59,529 bases of DNA from CAYLNK01 sp964384675. GTDB taxonomy: Bacteria > Acidobacteriota > Thermoanaerobaculia > UBA5066. The notes beneath the pieces are model-generated. The model did no database searches, had not been told where the DNA came from, and saw only the letters and a list, made by a program, of their open reading frames with translations. The stretch covers positions 1 to 59,529 of the forward strand of contig CAYLNK010000005.1 in assembly GCA_964384675.1 (NCBI GenBank), read 5' to 3'. Each line of letters starts with the position of its first letter. The stretch's first letter is position 1. Below, one piece after another: positions 6,951-16,140 of the stretch. Both the position numbers and the translations under genes were made by a program.

Positions 6951-9900
6951 GCGACCCACGGAAGGCCCACGACGAGGCGCGGCGGGAAGCGCTGCGCCTC
7001 AAGATGACGCGCCGCCCTCTCGGGGCGTCGGGCCGGATCGCCAAGGCGTTCCTCGAATCGAAGCTGACGCCGCTCCTGGTGGTCGCCTCGCTCCTCCTCG
7101 GCGTCTTCGCGGTCCTCGTCACCGCCCGCGAGGAGGAGCCCCAGATCAAGGTCCCGATGATCGACGTCTTCGTCGCGATGCCGGGCGCCACCGCGCAGGA
7201 GGTCGAGCGGCGGGTCGTCTCCCCCGTCGAGAAGGCGATCTACGAGATCCCGAACGTCGAGTACGTCTACTCCACCACGCAGCCCTCGGGCGGCATCGTG
7301 ATCGTCCGCTTCCTGGTCGGCACCGACCCGGACCAGGCGGTCACCCGCATCCACGCCAAGCTCGCCGAGCTCGCTCCGTCCCTCCCGCCCGGCGCCCTGC
7401 CGCCGGTCGTGGCGCCGCGCAGCATCGACGACGTCCCGGTCGCCGCCTTCACCCTCTGGTCCGCCACCGCCAGCCCGCTCGAGCTGAAGAAGGTGGCCGA
7501 CGAGCTGAAGGTCCACCTCACCCGCCACCCGCGGGTCGCGCAGGTGCGGGTGATCGGCGGCCAGCGGCGCGCCGTGCGGGTCGCCTTCGACCGCGAGCGG
7601 CTCGCCTCGCACGGCGTCTCGCTCCTGCAGGCGTACCAGATGCTCTCCGGCCTGAACTGGCGGCTCCCCGCCGGCAGCTTCACGGCGGCGAACCTGGAGA
7701 CCCAGGTGGAGGTCGGCTCGTTCTTCCGCTCGGCCGACGAGGTCGGCGCGGCCGTGATCGCCGCGCCGCAAGGGAAGCCGGTCGCGCTGCGCGACGTCGC
7801 CACCATCACCGACGGACCCGACGAGCCGTCCGAGTACGCCTGGATGGTGACCCAGGGTACCGACGCCCCCGCCGTCACCCTCGCGGTCTCCAAGAAGCCC
7901 GGCACCAACGCCGTCGACCTCGTGAAGGACCTCGACGCGCTCCTCGCCAGGCTCGCCGGCCCCGTGGTCCCGTCCGACGTCCACGTCACCAAGACGCGCG
8001 ACTACGGCCACACCGCGGACGAGAAGTCCTCGGAGCTGATGTTCCACACCGGCCTCGCGACCATCTCCGTCGTCCTCCTGATGGCGCTCTTCCTGGGGCG
8101 GCGGGAGGCGCTCGTCGTGCTGGTCGCGGTGCCCACCACCCTCGCCCTCACGCTCTTCTCGTCCTTCCTCTTCGGCTACACGCTGAACCGGGTCACGCTC
8201 TTCGCGCTGATCTTCGCGATCGGCATCCTCGTGGACGACGCCATCGTCGTGGTCGAGAACGTCCACCGCCACTACCAGCTGGGCTGGACCGAGCCGCGGC
8301 AAGCCACGTTCTACGCCGTCGACGAGGTCGGGAACCCGACCATCCTCGCCACGTTCGCGGTCGTCGCCGCGCTCCTGCCGCTCGCCTTCGTCTCCGGGCT
8401 GATGGGCCCGTACATGCGCCCCATTCCGATCAACGCCTCGGCCGCGATGGTCTTCTCCCTCCTGGTGGCGTTCGTCATCTCGCCGTGGCTCACGTTCAAG
8501 CTGTTCCGGAAGTACGCCGAGGAGCATGCCGGCAAGGGGCACTTCGAGGTCGACGCCGAGACCGAGAACGAGGACCGCCTCCACCGCGTCTACAAGAAGC
8601 TCCTCGCCCCGCTCCTCGCGAGCGCCGGGAGGAGGTGGGCGCTCCTGGGCGGCGTCGCGCTGCTCCTGCTCCTCTCGATGGGCCTCGTCGGGATCTCCTT
8701 CGTCAAGGTGAAGATGCTCCCGTACGACAACAAGAGCGAGCTGCAGGTGGTGGTCGACATGCCGGAGGGAACGGCGCTCGAGACGACGGCCAACGTCGCA
8801 CGCGAGCTCGCCTCGGTCGTCCGGATGCTCCCCGAGGTGACCGACGTCGAGGTGTACGCCGGCACCTCGGCCCCGTTCAACTTCAACGGCCTCGTGAGGC
8901 ACTACTTCCTCCGCTCCGGCCCCCTCGTCGCCGACCTGCAGGTGAACCTGCGGCCGAAGGACGACCGCAAGCGCGCCAGCCACGACCTCGCCAAGGAGGT
9001 ACGGCGCCTCATCACACCCGTCGCGAAGGCCCGAGGCGCCAACGTCAAGGTGACCGAGGTGCCGCCCGGTCCGCCCGTGCTGTCGACGCTCGTGGCGGAG
9101 GTGTACGGTCCCGATCTCGAGGGCCGCGTCGCGATCGCCCGCGAGGTCCGAGCGATCTTCGAGTCGACCCCCGGCGTCGTCGACACCGACTGGCTCGTCA
9201 CCGCCCCGGCTCCGAAGCTGGAGCTCGAGATCGACCGCGAGAAGGCCGTCCGCTCCGGCGTGACGCCCGAGGTGGTCGTCCGGACGCTCCGCGTCGCGCT
9301 CGACGGCGCCGAGGCCGGTCTCCTCCACGACGACACCTCCCGCACCGCGGTACCGCTCGTCCTCCGCCTCGACCGCACCCAGCGCTCCAGCCTGGACGGC
9401 CTCCTGGCCATGACCGTCCCGTCGGCGACCGGCCGGCTCCTCCCCCTGCGCGAGCTGGTGACCGTGAAGGAGACGACGCGCGAGCGCTTCATCTTCCACA
9501 AGAACCTCCAGCCGGTGACCTACGTGGTGGCCGAGATGGCGGGTGTCGCCGAGGCGCCGGTCTACGGGATCCTCTCGATGGGGAAGAGGATCGAGGCGCT
9601 GAAGGCCCCGGACGGCCGTCCGCTCGAGGTGATGTCGACCCACCTCCCGACCGACACGACACGTTACGCGATGAAGTGGGACGGCGAGTGGCACATCACC
9701 TACGAGGTGTTCCGCGACATGGGGATCGCGTTCGCCGCCGTGCTGATCCTGATCTACGTCCTCGTCGTCGGCTGGTTCGGGTCGTTCGTGACGCCGCTCA
9801 TCATCATGGCGCCGATCCCGCTCACCCTGATCGGCATCCTCCCGGCGCACGGGATCGGCGGCGTCTTCTTCACCGCCACCTCGATGATCGGCTTCATCGC

Positions 9901-10249
9901 CCTCGCCGGGATCATCGTCAGGAACTCGATCCTCCTCGTGGACTTCATCAACCTCGAGCTGGCCGCCGGGGAGAAGCTCGAGACCGCGGTGATCCGCGCC
10001 GGCGCCGTGCGCTTCCGGCCGATCGCGCTGACGGCCGCGGCGCTCGTCGTCGGAGGCCTCGTCATCCTCCTCGACCCGATCTTCCAGGGCCTCGCCGTGT
10101 CGCTCATCTCGGGTGTCATCGTGGCGACCGCCCTCACCCTCGTCGTCATCCCCGTCCTCTACTACATGTACCTATCGACCGTCGGGACCGAGGCCGCAGA
10201 GGCCGAGGCGTCCGGCGAGACCGTCGTTCCGATGAAGGAGGCCTCATGA
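6947..10249 (+). CDS. RND (AcrB/MdtB-like) efflux pump permease
   Basis: 1100 aa from GTG 6947, which forms a GTGA overlap with the adaptor stop; the frame is open further upstream but that part is a shadow of the adaptor. Two repeats are visible, each with a first helix (LTPLLVVASLLLGVFAVLV; RRWALLGGVALLLLLSMGLV), a large periplasmic porter domain and a helix bundle. TM4 contains ILVDDAIVVVENVHRH, whose paired aspartates relay protons in hydrophobe/amphiphile-efflux RND pumps. This DD pair, with no metal-pump methionine cluster evident, argues against a CusA-type copper pump. Substrate unknown. It is followed in a 4-bp overlap by a DUF2892 gene. Confidence 0.93.
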   Translation: MSDPRKAHDEARREALRLKMTRRPLGASGRIAKAFLESKLTPLLVVASLLLGVFAVLVTAREEEPQIKVPMIDVFVAMPGATAQEVERRVVSPVEKAIYEIPNVEYVYSTTQPSGGIVIVRFLVGTDPDQAVTRIHAKLAELAPSLPPGALPPVVAPRSIDDVPVAAFTLWSATASPLELKKVADELKVHLTRHPRVAQVRVIGGQRRAVRVAFDRERLASHGVSLLQAYQMLSGLNWRLPAGSFTAANLETQVEVGSFFRSADEVGAAVIAAPQGKPVALRDVATITDGPDEPSEYAWMVTQGTDAPAVTLAVSKKPGTNAVDLVKDLDALLARLAGPVVPSDVHVTKTRDYGHTADEKSSELMFHTGLATISVVLLMALFLGRREALVVLVAVPTTLALTLFSSFLFGYTLNRVTLFALIFAIGILVDDAIVVVENVHRHYQLGWTEPRQATFYAVDEVGNPTILATFAVVAALLPLAFVSGLMGPYMRPIPINASAAMVFSLLVAFVISPWLTFKLFRKYAEEHAGKGHFEVDAETENEDRLHRVYKKLLAPLLASAGRRWALLGGVALLLLLSMGLVGISFVKVKMLPYDNKSELQVVVDMPEGTALETTANVARELASVVRMLPEVTDVEVYAGTSAPFNFNGLVRHYFLRSGPLVADLQVNLRPKDDRKRASHDLAKEVRRLITPVAKARGANVKVTEVPPGPPVLSTLVAEVYGPDLEGRVAIAREVRAIFESTPGVVDTDWLVTAPAPKLELEIDREKAVRSGVTPEVVVRTLRVALDGAEAGLLHDDTSRTAVPLVLRLDRTQRSSLDGLLAMTVPSATGRLLPLRELVTVKETTRERFIFHKNLQPVTYVVAEMAGVAEAPVYGILSMGKRIEALKAPDGRPLEVMSTHLPTDTTRYAMKWDGEWHITYEVFRDMGIAFAAVLILIYVLVVGWFGSFVTPLIIMAPIPLTLIGILPAHGIGGVFFTATSMIGFIALAGIIVRNSILLVDFINLELAAGEKLETAVIRAGAVRFRPIALTAAALVVGGLVILLDPIFQGLAVSLISGVIVATALTLVVIPVLYYMYLSTVGTEAAEAEASGETVVPMKEAS

Positions 10250-10452
10250 CACTCAACGAGATGCTGCGCGCCATCGCCGGGGCGTTCGTCCTCATCTCCG
10301 TCGCCCTCGGCTACTTCGTCCACCCCGCGTTCCTTCTCTTCACGGCGTTCGTGGGGCTGAACCTCCTGCAGTCGGGCTTCTCGCGCTGGTGCCCGATGAT
10401 CACGTTCCTCCGGAAGCTCGGGTACCGGGAGCCCGGGGAGAACCCCGCGTGA
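10246..10452 (+). CDS. DUF2892 (YgaP-type) small inner-membrane protein
   Basis: 68 aa, ATG start inside the pump stop (ATGA). Two hydrophobic helices (IAGAFVLISVALGYF and FLLFTAFVGLNLLQSGF) are followed by RWCPMITFLRKLGYR. This is the conserved CPx-x-LRKLG ending of DUF2892 domains, the membrane module of E. coli YgaP. In relatives this module is fused or adjacent to a rhodanese and handles reactive sulfur. Here the rhodanese is two genes downstream in the same operon. The gene lies inside a much longer open frame, most of which is antiparallel-phase noise over the pump gene. Confidence 0.85.
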   Translation: MTLNEMLRAIAGAFVLISVALGYFVHPAFLLFTAFVGLNLLQSGFSRWCPMITFLRKLGYREPGENPA

Positions 10453-10733
10453 AGCTCCTGATGCTGATCGTCGACGAGGAGCGCAAGGAGGAGCTCGAGG
10501 TCTTCCTGAACCGCGCCGGAGTCGTCGGCTACACCGAGCTCCCCGGTGCGATGGGGATGGGGAGCACGGGACCCCGGCTCGGCTCCCGCGCCTTCCCGAA
10601 GACCTCGGCGGTGATCTTCACGATCGTCGAGCCGGGCGCCCTCGACACCCTCGTGGCCGACGTCAAGGCGTACTGTGCGGAGTGCGGGGAGCGACTCCGG
10701 ATGATCGCCTGGGGCGTCGAGTCGATCCTCTGA
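10449..10733 (+). CDS. PII-like (PG0823/DUF3240-type) protein linked to RND efflux
   Basis: 94 aa from GTG 10449, overlapping the DUF2892 stop (GTGA). The ferredoxin-like pattern KLLMLIVDEERKEELEVFL, then a glycine-rich loop region (MGMGSTGPRLGS), then TSAVIFTIVEPGALDTLV and a terminal strand (LRMIAWGVESI) match PII-like proteins found next to RND and other transporters. Such proteins act as trimeric cytoplasmic sensors that bind small ligands or metals. It carries a CAEC pair near residue 76. The ligand and target are unknown; the pump is the obvious candidate target. Confidence 0.7.
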   Translation: MKLLMLIVDEERKEELEVFLNRAGVVGYTELPGAMGMGSTGPRLGSRAFPKTSAVIFTIVEPGALDTLVADVKAYCAECGERLRMIAWGVESIL

Positions 10734-10761
10734 TCCCGGCACGAGAAAGGAGTCGATCCGC

Positions 10762-11637
10762 ATGCGCGCTCGCCACCTGACGGCCCTCGCCATCGCCCTC
10801 GTCCTGTCGCTCGCCGCCTCGCTCGGCGCCACGCCGCCCCCGCCGGCGCCCCCCGTCGTCTCGACGGCGTGGCTCGCGGAGCAGATCGGAGCGGTCGCGA
10901 CGGTGGACGCGCGCCCGAGCCTGAAGTCGTACCTGGCCGGACACCTGCCCGGCGCCCAGCCACTCTCGGTCGAGAACCTCCGGTCGGCGGCGGGCGGCGT
11001 GCCAGGAGCGCTCCTCCCCTGGGACACCGTGCAGCTCGTCGCCCGGCGCCTCGGCCTGGGGGCCGGGCGACCGGTCGTGGTGTACGCGGAGGAGAGCGAC
11101 GTCGACGCGACGTACGTCGCCACAGCGCTCCGCCTCGCCGGGCTTCCTCAGGTGGCGGTCCTGGACGGAGGCTTCAAGAGGTGGAGCGCCGAGAAGCGTC
11201 CGGTCACGGCCGAGCGCAGGCTCGTCCCCATCACGACCGATGCGCTCACCGCCGACCCGCGAGCGATCGCCTCGATCGACGACGTGAAGAAGGCGCTCGG
11301 GACGAAGAGCGCCCTCCTCCTCGACGCCCGGCCGGCCGAGGCGTTCGCGGCGGGACACATCCCCGGCGCGAAGAGCCGCTTCTGGATGAAGGACGTGGCC
11401 GACGGCACGTTCCGCGGCGAAGCCGAGGTGAGGAGCGAGCTGAAGGAGCTGGGCGTCACCGGCGAGGCGCCGGTCATCGTCTACTGCAACACGGGACACA
11501 TGGCGTCGGAGCTCTTCTACACGCTCCGCTACCGCCTCGGCTGGAAGGACGTGCGGCTGTACAACGGCTCGTGGCTCGAGTGGGCGATCACGCCGGGGGC
11601 GCCGCGCGAGACCTCCCCCGGGCCCCCGCCGGGCTGA
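10762..11637 (+). CDS. Exported tandem-rhodanese sulfurtransferase
   Basis: 291 aa with an N-terminal signal peptide (ALAIALVLSLAASLGA), preceded by GAAAGGAG. Two rhodanese domains follow: an inactive N-terminal one (VVVYAEESDVDATYVA, no active-site cysteine) and a catalytic C-terminal one with the loop VIVYCNTGHMAS, Cys242 being the sulfur acceptor. The DARPAEAFAAGHIPGA motif is diagnostic. This layout is that of thiosulfate/3-mercaptopyruvate sulfurtransferases, here periplasmic. As the last gene of the efflux operon, with DUF2892, it suggests that thiosulfate, sulfide or persulfide chemistry is part of the stress the operon answers. Confidence 0.9.
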   Translation: MRARHLTALAIALVLSLAASLGATPPPPAPPVVSTAWLAEQIGAVATVDARPSLKSYLAGHLPGAQPLSVENLRSAAGGVPGALLPWDTVQLVARRLGLGAGRPVVVYAEESDVDATYVATALRLAGLPQVAVLDGGFKRWSAEKRPVTAERRLVPITTDALTADPRAIASIDDVKKALGTKSALLLDARPAEAFAAGHIPGAKSRFWMKDVADGTFRGEAEVRSELKELGVTGEAPVIVYCNTGHMASELFYTLRYRLGWKDVRLYNGSWLEWAITPGAPRETSPGPPPG

Positions 11638-11646
11638 TCATGCGAC

Positions 11647-11671
11647 TCTGACTCGGCTCTGACTCGGCTCT
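11647..11671. repeat. 11-bp tandem repeat (TCTGACTCGGC x2) after the rhodanese gene
   Basis: Two exact copies at 11647-11657 and 11658-11668, followed by a partial third (TCT). They lie in the 137-bp gap before the metallopeptidase gene. A weak promoter-like pair TTGCCC (11671-11676) and TATCCT (11695-11700) starts right after them, so the repeat could be an upstream binding site. Confidence 0.35.
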
Positions 11672-11774
11672 TGCCCGGGCGGCGATCCGGCCCGTATCCT
11701 CGACGAAGAAGTCAGGAAGAGCAGGGGAACCGGGCGCTCGGCCCCGTGCCTTCCGTCGTCGAGGAGGACCCGTC

Positions 11775-12575
11775 ATGGCCGAGATCTCTCTCACCGCCGC
11801 CGTCGGCGCGTCGCCATCGCCGAACCGACAGGAGGACGTCAGGAAGGTCCAGACGGCGCTCCTCGCGATGCGGCCGCCGTTGACCAACGTCGTCGCCGTC
11901 AACGGAACGTGCGACGCCAAGACGATCAAGGCGATCCACGAGGTGCAGAAGCGGTTCATGACCAACACGGACGGTGTGGTGTCGCCGGACGGCCGGACGC
12001 TCCTGCACCTCTCCGACGGCTTCGTCTCGACCTACGTCGGCTGCAGCGCGCAGCAGCGGGTCAAGATCGACCGCGCCCTGATCCGCGCGCAGACGTGGCT
12101 CGACAACACGCGCCGGGCCATCGGCGGCCCGATCAACGACTCCGTCAGCAACAAGCTCAAGAACATCTTCCACGTCGACGTCGCCACGTCCGAAGGGCGC
12201 GCGCGGCTCACCCAGCTGATCAGCGGCTATGGCCGGCTTCGCGGGAGCTTCGACGTCGAGATCCCGTTCGTCTGCGAGGGCGGCGCCAATGCGTTCGCGG
12301 CCTGGGTCGTCGGCACCGACCCGACGATGCACTTCGCGTCGAACTTCTTCTCCAAGCCCGAGGACGACCAGGTGGCCAAGCTGATCCACGAGCGGGCGCA
12401 CACCATCCTCAGCGTCGGTCACGACGGGATGGGCGGCGTCGGCGAGATCGAGTTCGGCGTCGCGCCCGACGACCCGAACAAGTTCACGTGGGCCCAGGCG
12501 TCGCGCAACGCCTACTGCTGGGAGTGGCTCGCCACGTCCCTCCAGTCGTCATACCGCGCGGACGACTGGCGCTGA
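11775..12575 (+). CDS. M35-like (lysine-specific type) metallopeptidase with peptidoglycan-binding-like N-terminus
   Basis: 266 aa. Residues ~15-80 resemble a peptidoglycan-binding module: RQEDVRKVQTALLAM and the turn KTIKAIHEVQKRFM. The C-terminal half carries the zinc motif HERAH (His205-Glu206-x-x-His209) and a downstream NAYCWEWLA, which matches the NADxYEWFA ending of aspzincin (M35) and lysine-specific endopeptidases. Those use a distant Asp as third ligand; VGHDGMGGVGE is the plausible place. No signal peptide is visible, so it is either cytoplasmic or exported by a non-Sec route. It ends 3 nt from the convergent helicase gene. Confidence 0.65.
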   Translation: MAEISLTAAVGASPSPNRQEDVRKVQTALLAMRPPLTNVVAVNGTCDAKTIKAIHEVQKRFMTNTDGVVSPDGRTLLHLSDGFVSTYVGCSAQQRVKIDRALIRAQTWLDNTRRAIGGPINDSVSNKLKNIFHVDVATSEGRARLTQLISGYGRLRGSFDVEIPFVCEGGANAFAAWVVGTDPTMHFASNFFSKPEDDQVAKLIHERAHTILSVGHDGMGGVGEIEFGVAPDDPNKFTWAQASRNAYCWEWLATSLQSSYRADDWR

Positions 12576-12578
12576 GGG

Positions 12579-15380
12579 CTACTCCGACAGCAGCTCGCGC
12601 AGCTCCTCGCGCGTGAACTGCTTGGCGAGGGTGGGGTCGTCCTCGGCGACGACCTCTCCCAGCCCGCGCTTCCTCTCGATCATCGCGTCGATCTTCTCCT
12701 CGATCGTCCCTGCCGTGACCAGCTTGAGCACCTGGACGCCGCGCCGCTGGCCGAGCCGGTGGACGCGGTCCGTGGCCTGATCCTCCCGCGCCACGTTCCA
12801 CCAGCGGTCGTAGTGGATGACGACGGAAGCCGCCGTCAGGTCGACGCCCAGGCCGCTCGCGCGGAGGCTCCCGAGGAAGACGCGGCATTCCGGGTCCTCG
12901 CGGAACCGGGCGAGCTCGCCCTCGCGGTCCACGGTCTCGCCGCGGATCCCGGCGAAACCGATCCCCTGCTCGGCGAGGTACTCCTCCAGCAGGCGGAGCA
13001 TCTTGACGTACTGGCTGAAGACGACGACCTTCAGGCCGCTCTCCATCGCCTCGGAGAGGAGCTCCGTGAAGAGGTCCCACTTCCCCGAGCCCGCGTCCCG
13101 GTGCGCGTCGCCGAAGAGCGCCGGATGGTTGCAGACCTGCTTCAGGAGGGAGAGGAGCGCGAAGACGTGGAGGTACGGCACGGGTCCCGAGTCGAGCCGC
13201 TCGCGCAGCTCGCCGGCCCGGCCCGACAGGACCTTCCGGTACAGCTCCGCCTGTCCGGGCGCGAGCGAGCAGGTCCGCCGGTCCTCCAGCTTGGGAGGCA
13301 GGTCGGGCAGGACCTGGCCCTTCGTGCGGCGAAGGACGAACGGGTAGATCAGCCGCCCGAGGCGCGCCCGCGAGCCGGCATCCGCGGATCCGAACGCTCG
13401 CGTGAACTCGACCGCCCCGGGAAGGTAGCCGGGCTGCACGAAGTCGAGGAGCGTGTGCAGCTCCTCCAGCCGGTTCTCGACCGGCGTGCCGGTCAGCCCG
13501 ATCGCCACCCGGCGGCGGATGCCGGCCAGCTCCTGGTGCGTCGCCGTGCCGCGGTTCTTGATCGTCTGCGCCTCGTCGAGGACGAAGAGGTCGAAGACGC
13601 GGTCCCGGAAGGACGCGGCCTCGTTACGCAGCACGCCGTACGAGGTCACGACCACCCCGCGCGACGGCAACGGCGCGTGCCGGGTATCGCCGTGGCGCAC
13701 GACCACCGGCACCTCGGGCGCGTACCGGGCCAGCTTCTCGGCCCAGTGCGGGACGAGCGACGTCGGACAGACGACGAGGGCGGTGGTCCCCGCTCCCTCC
13801 CCGAGCACGGCCCGCACCAGGGCCATCGCCTGGTGCGTCTTGCCGAGCCCCATGTCGTCGCACAGGAGGCCGCCGAAGCCGCTCTGATAGAGGAACCAGA
13901 GCCAGCCGTAGCCCGTCTGCTGGTAGTCGAAGAGCCCCATCCCCGGCAGCACGGGCGCCGGCGACGACGCGACGCGCTCCTCCAGCCGGGCCAGCGGCTC
14001 CTCGAGCTCCACGGCGCACGTGACGGTCACCTCGCCGGCCAGGTACGAGCGGAGGCGCAGGTATCCGGGCGGGTCCAGGACGAGGCGCCCCTCCGCGTCG
14101 AGATCCGCGGGCCCGACACCGTCCAGGAAGCCGAGCGCCGGATCCCGCGGGTCCACGAGCCGGCCGTCGGCGATCAGGAACGGCTGCTTCCGGCGACGCG
14201 CCTCGACGACCGCCGCGACCGGCAGCGGCCCCGGCAGGAGGAACGTGACGGACGCCCGCATCCGCCCCGCCCCTCCGGGCGCGAGGTCGATCGCGACGCG
14301 ATCGAGCGCGGCGGGGCGCCCTCCGCGAATCGCCTCCGGCACCAGCGACGAAGGCAGGGTCGCAAGCTCCGCTCGATGACGCAGCAGGAACGGCACGACG
14401 TCGCCGACCCTCACACGCGTCGACGCGTCCCACGGAACGCCGACGACGGAGGGGCGGTAGACGTCGTCGAACGCGAGGCTCGCCTGGGCCGGAGCCTCGG
14501 GGACCGCGAAGAGCCGGGTGCCAGGCTCCAGCGCGAGGAACGCCCGGCGCTCGAAGACGAAGACGTTATCGCCGAATCGCTCGCCGCACCCCTCCGAAAG
14601 GACGGTCCCGTCCGCGGCCACGACGGCCGGCTCGAGCAGGAGGTCGTCGGCGTCGAAGCGGAGCCGGAGGGATCGCCGGAGGCCCGTCGACTCGACGGCG
14701 AAGCCGCGCTCGGCGAAGAAGCGACCACCGTCCCGTTTCAGGAGATCGGCGACCGCGGGCGCTGGAGCGGCGACGGACGGCCCGTCGGCCCACGACAGGG
14801 TGAAGCCGGCGCCGGGGCTCCAGACGGCGGACGGCGGAGCGTCCTCGAGCCGCTGGAACCACGCCTTGGCCCACCGGAACCAGGCGGATTCCTCCCAGGT
14901 CTGACGCTGCGTCCTCGTGCCGGTCCGCGCGAAGTCGATCTCGACGGCCGTCCGCGTCTCGCGCCTTAGAAGGGCCTCCTTCTCCGCGACGACCGCGGGT
15001 ACCGGGGGCGGGGCGGGCGTCTCGAGCCGCGCCTCGAGCCCGCGGCGCGCCAGGAGCGCCCACAGGCTCGCCTCGAAGCGGACGTCGGGCGGCGGATCGC
15101 TCGCGTTCCGGTGGAGGCGCCCGGCGACGAGGGCGAGATGCGCGCAGAGGTCGCCCGGCCGGAACCTCGGCGCGCAGGCGCACATCGCGAAGCGGAGCGG
15201 CTCGGCGTCGGCCGGCACGACGACGGCGCAGCGGAAGACCCGGCCGTTCGCGGCCACGACGTCCCCGGCCATCCCGGTTCTGAAGAACGTGGCGTTCTCG
15301 ACGCGGCTCTGCTTCGCGAGGCGCTCGGCGGCCGCCAGGGTCGACGGCTGGAAGAGACGCCGGAGCGCCGTCGGAACCAA
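12579..15380 (-). CDS. SWIM zinc-finger SNF2-family helicase
   Basis: 933 aa from TTG 15380, the first plausible start after the stop of the upstream gene (14 nt away); no clear ribosome site, so coupling is likely. The N-terminus holds a SWIM zinc finger (CACAPRFRPGDLCAHLAL; CxC...CxH). The SNF2 ATPase follows: Walker A DDMGLGKTHQ, LFVLDEAQTIKN (DEAQ), GLTGTPVENRLEEL. The helicase C-domain has VVVFSQYVKMLRLLEEYL, GVDLTAASVVIHYDRWWN and DRVHRLGQRRGVQV. This is the bacterial HepA/SNF2 architecture, linked to remodelling of protein-DNA complexes. The frame is open for another 650 bp upstream, but that part shadows the secreted-protein gene. Confidence 0.9.
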   Translation of the reverse strand: MVPTALRRLFQPSTLAAAERLAKQSRVENATFFRTGMAGDVVAANGRVFRCAVVVPADAEPLRFAMCACAPRFRPGDLCAHLALVAGRLHRNASDPPPDVRFEASLWALLARRGLEARLETPAPPPVPAVVAEKEALLRRETRTAVEIDFARTGTRTQRQTWEESAWFRWAKAWFQRLEDAPPSAVWSPGAGFTLSWADGPSVAAPAPAVADLLKRDGGRFFAERGFAVESTGLRRSLRLRFDADDLLLEPAVVAADGTVLSEGCGERFGDNVFVFERRAFLALEPGTRLFAVPEAPAQASLAFDDVYRPSVVGVPWDASTRVRVGDVVPFLLRHRAELATLPSSLVPEAIRGGRPAALDRVAIDLAPGGAGRMRASVTFLLPGPLPVAAVVEARRRKQPFLIADGRLVDPRDPALGFLDGVGPADLDAEGRLVLDPPGYLRLRSYLAGEVTVTCAVELEEPLARLEERVASSPAPVLPGMGLFDYQQTGYGWLWFLYQSGFGGLLCDDMGLGKTHQAMALVRAVLGEGAGTTALVVCPTSLVPHWAEKLARYAPEVPVVVRHGDTRHAPLPSRGVVVTSYGVLRNEAASFRDRVFDLFVLDEAQTIKNRGTATHQELAGIRRRVAIGLTGTPVENRLEELHTLLDFVQPGYLPGAVEFTRAFGSADAGSRARLGRLIYPFVLRRTKGQVLPDLPPKLEDRRTCSLAPGQAELYRKVLSGRAGELRERLDSGPVPYLHVFALLSLLKQVCNHPALFGDAHRDAGSGKWDLFTELLSEAMESGLKVVVFSQYVKMLRLLEEYLAEQGIGFAGIRGETVDREGELARFREDPECRVFLGSLRASGLGVDLTAASVVIHYDRWWNVAREDQATDRVHRLGQRRGVQVLKLVTAGTIEEKIDAMIERKRGLGEVVAEDDPTLAKQFTREELRELLSE

Positions 15381-15394
15381 GCGGAAGGTAGGGA

Positions 15395-16012
15395 CTACTC
15401 GGCGTCGAAGGACTGGAGGGTGACCGGGGTCCCGGCGAGGCCGAAGAAGACGTGATCGAAGTAAACCGTCGTGGAGGACGGCTGGGTGCCCGCGTCCACC
15501 AAGAGCTCGACCGCCACGCTCATCGTCTCCTGAGGAAACGTCATCGCCGACCGTGAACGTTCGGTCCAGTTCGTCGGGCTGATCCCCGAGAAATCCGCGT
15601 TCGCGTTCGTGGCGAGCTCGTCGATCGGGTTGCCGCCGCAGTCCAGGCCGTCCCAGAGGACCACGGCCACCTGGTTCGAGGCGTCCCCGCTGGCGTTGGA
15701 GGTATGTGTGTGCGCCTTGAGGTCGTACGAGCCGGCCTCGATCGGGCTGACGCACTGGCGCAGGATCACGTACGGGTTCGATCCGTGAGGCCCACGGACC
15801 CCGCGCTCCGCCCCCGGCCCGGCGGTGAGGATCGCGGCGCCGAGGGCCGTCGATCCCGTCGAGCCTCCGAACGTCGCCGTGCTCGAGGCGAAGGATGACG
15901 TCGACCAGCCCGAGAGGCTCCCCGTGAAGTCCGGGTTGGTCAGCAGGTTCTGCGCGGTCGCGGGAAAGGCCGCGAGCGAAGCGACGAGGACGAACGGACG
16001 GAGTCGGAGCAC
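15395..16012 (-). CDS. Secreted carbohydrate-binding-module-like protein of unknown function
   Basis: 205 aa with signal peptide (RPFVLVASLAAFPATAQ). The mature start NLLTNPDFTGSLSGWS is the typical opening of jelly-roll carbohydrate-binding modules (CBM4/DUF642-like: LLxNGDFExGxxGW). Later strands SYDLKAHTHTSNAS and TTVYFDHVFFGLAG fit the same fold. The end PVTLQSFDAE resembles short C-terminal strands seen on secreted proteins of related high-GC bacteria. No catalytic residues are recognised. Its stop lies 14 nt before the helicase start, an odd pairing for a secreted protein and a DNA helicase. Confidence 0.7.
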   Translation of the reverse strand: MLRLRPFVLVASLAAFPATAQNLLTNPDFTGSLSGWSTSSFASSTATFGGSTGSTALGAAILTAGPGAERGVRGPHGSNPYVILRQCVSPIEAGSYDLKAHTHTSNASGDASNQVAVVLWDGLDCGGNPIDELATNANADFSGISPTNWTERSRSAMTFPQETMSVAVELLVDAGTQPSSTTVYFDHVFFGLAGTPVTLQSFDAE

Positions 16013-16073
16013 GGCAACCTCCTCGGGACATCAGCATCTTACCGGACCGCCCGCGGCCTCATGGAGCGTCCGG

Positions 16074-16102
16074 TTGACTCGATCGAACCTGAGACCTACT
16101 CT
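16074..16102 (+). promoter_or_regulatory. Sigma-70-type promoter of the kinase/hybrid cassette
   Basis: TTGACT at 16074-16079, 17-bp spacer, TACTCT at 16097-16102, ending 38 nt before the kinase ATG. It lies in the divergent gap between the secreted-protein gene and the kinase. Confidence 0.5.
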
Positions 16103-16140
16103 CGACGCTCGGAGGATCCCGGCCCCGAGAGGAACAGCGT

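Noticed and set aside
5681..9850. A 1389-codon antisense open frame across the RND pump gene
   Set aside because: Its sequence is Arg/Gly/His/Asp-rich with no domain, and it is the mirror of codon bias in the real pump gene. High GC makes such long shadows common.
12759..14969. A 736-codon plus-strand frame opposite the helicase
   Set aside because: Shadow frame; SNF2 motifs on the minus strand cover the whole stretch.
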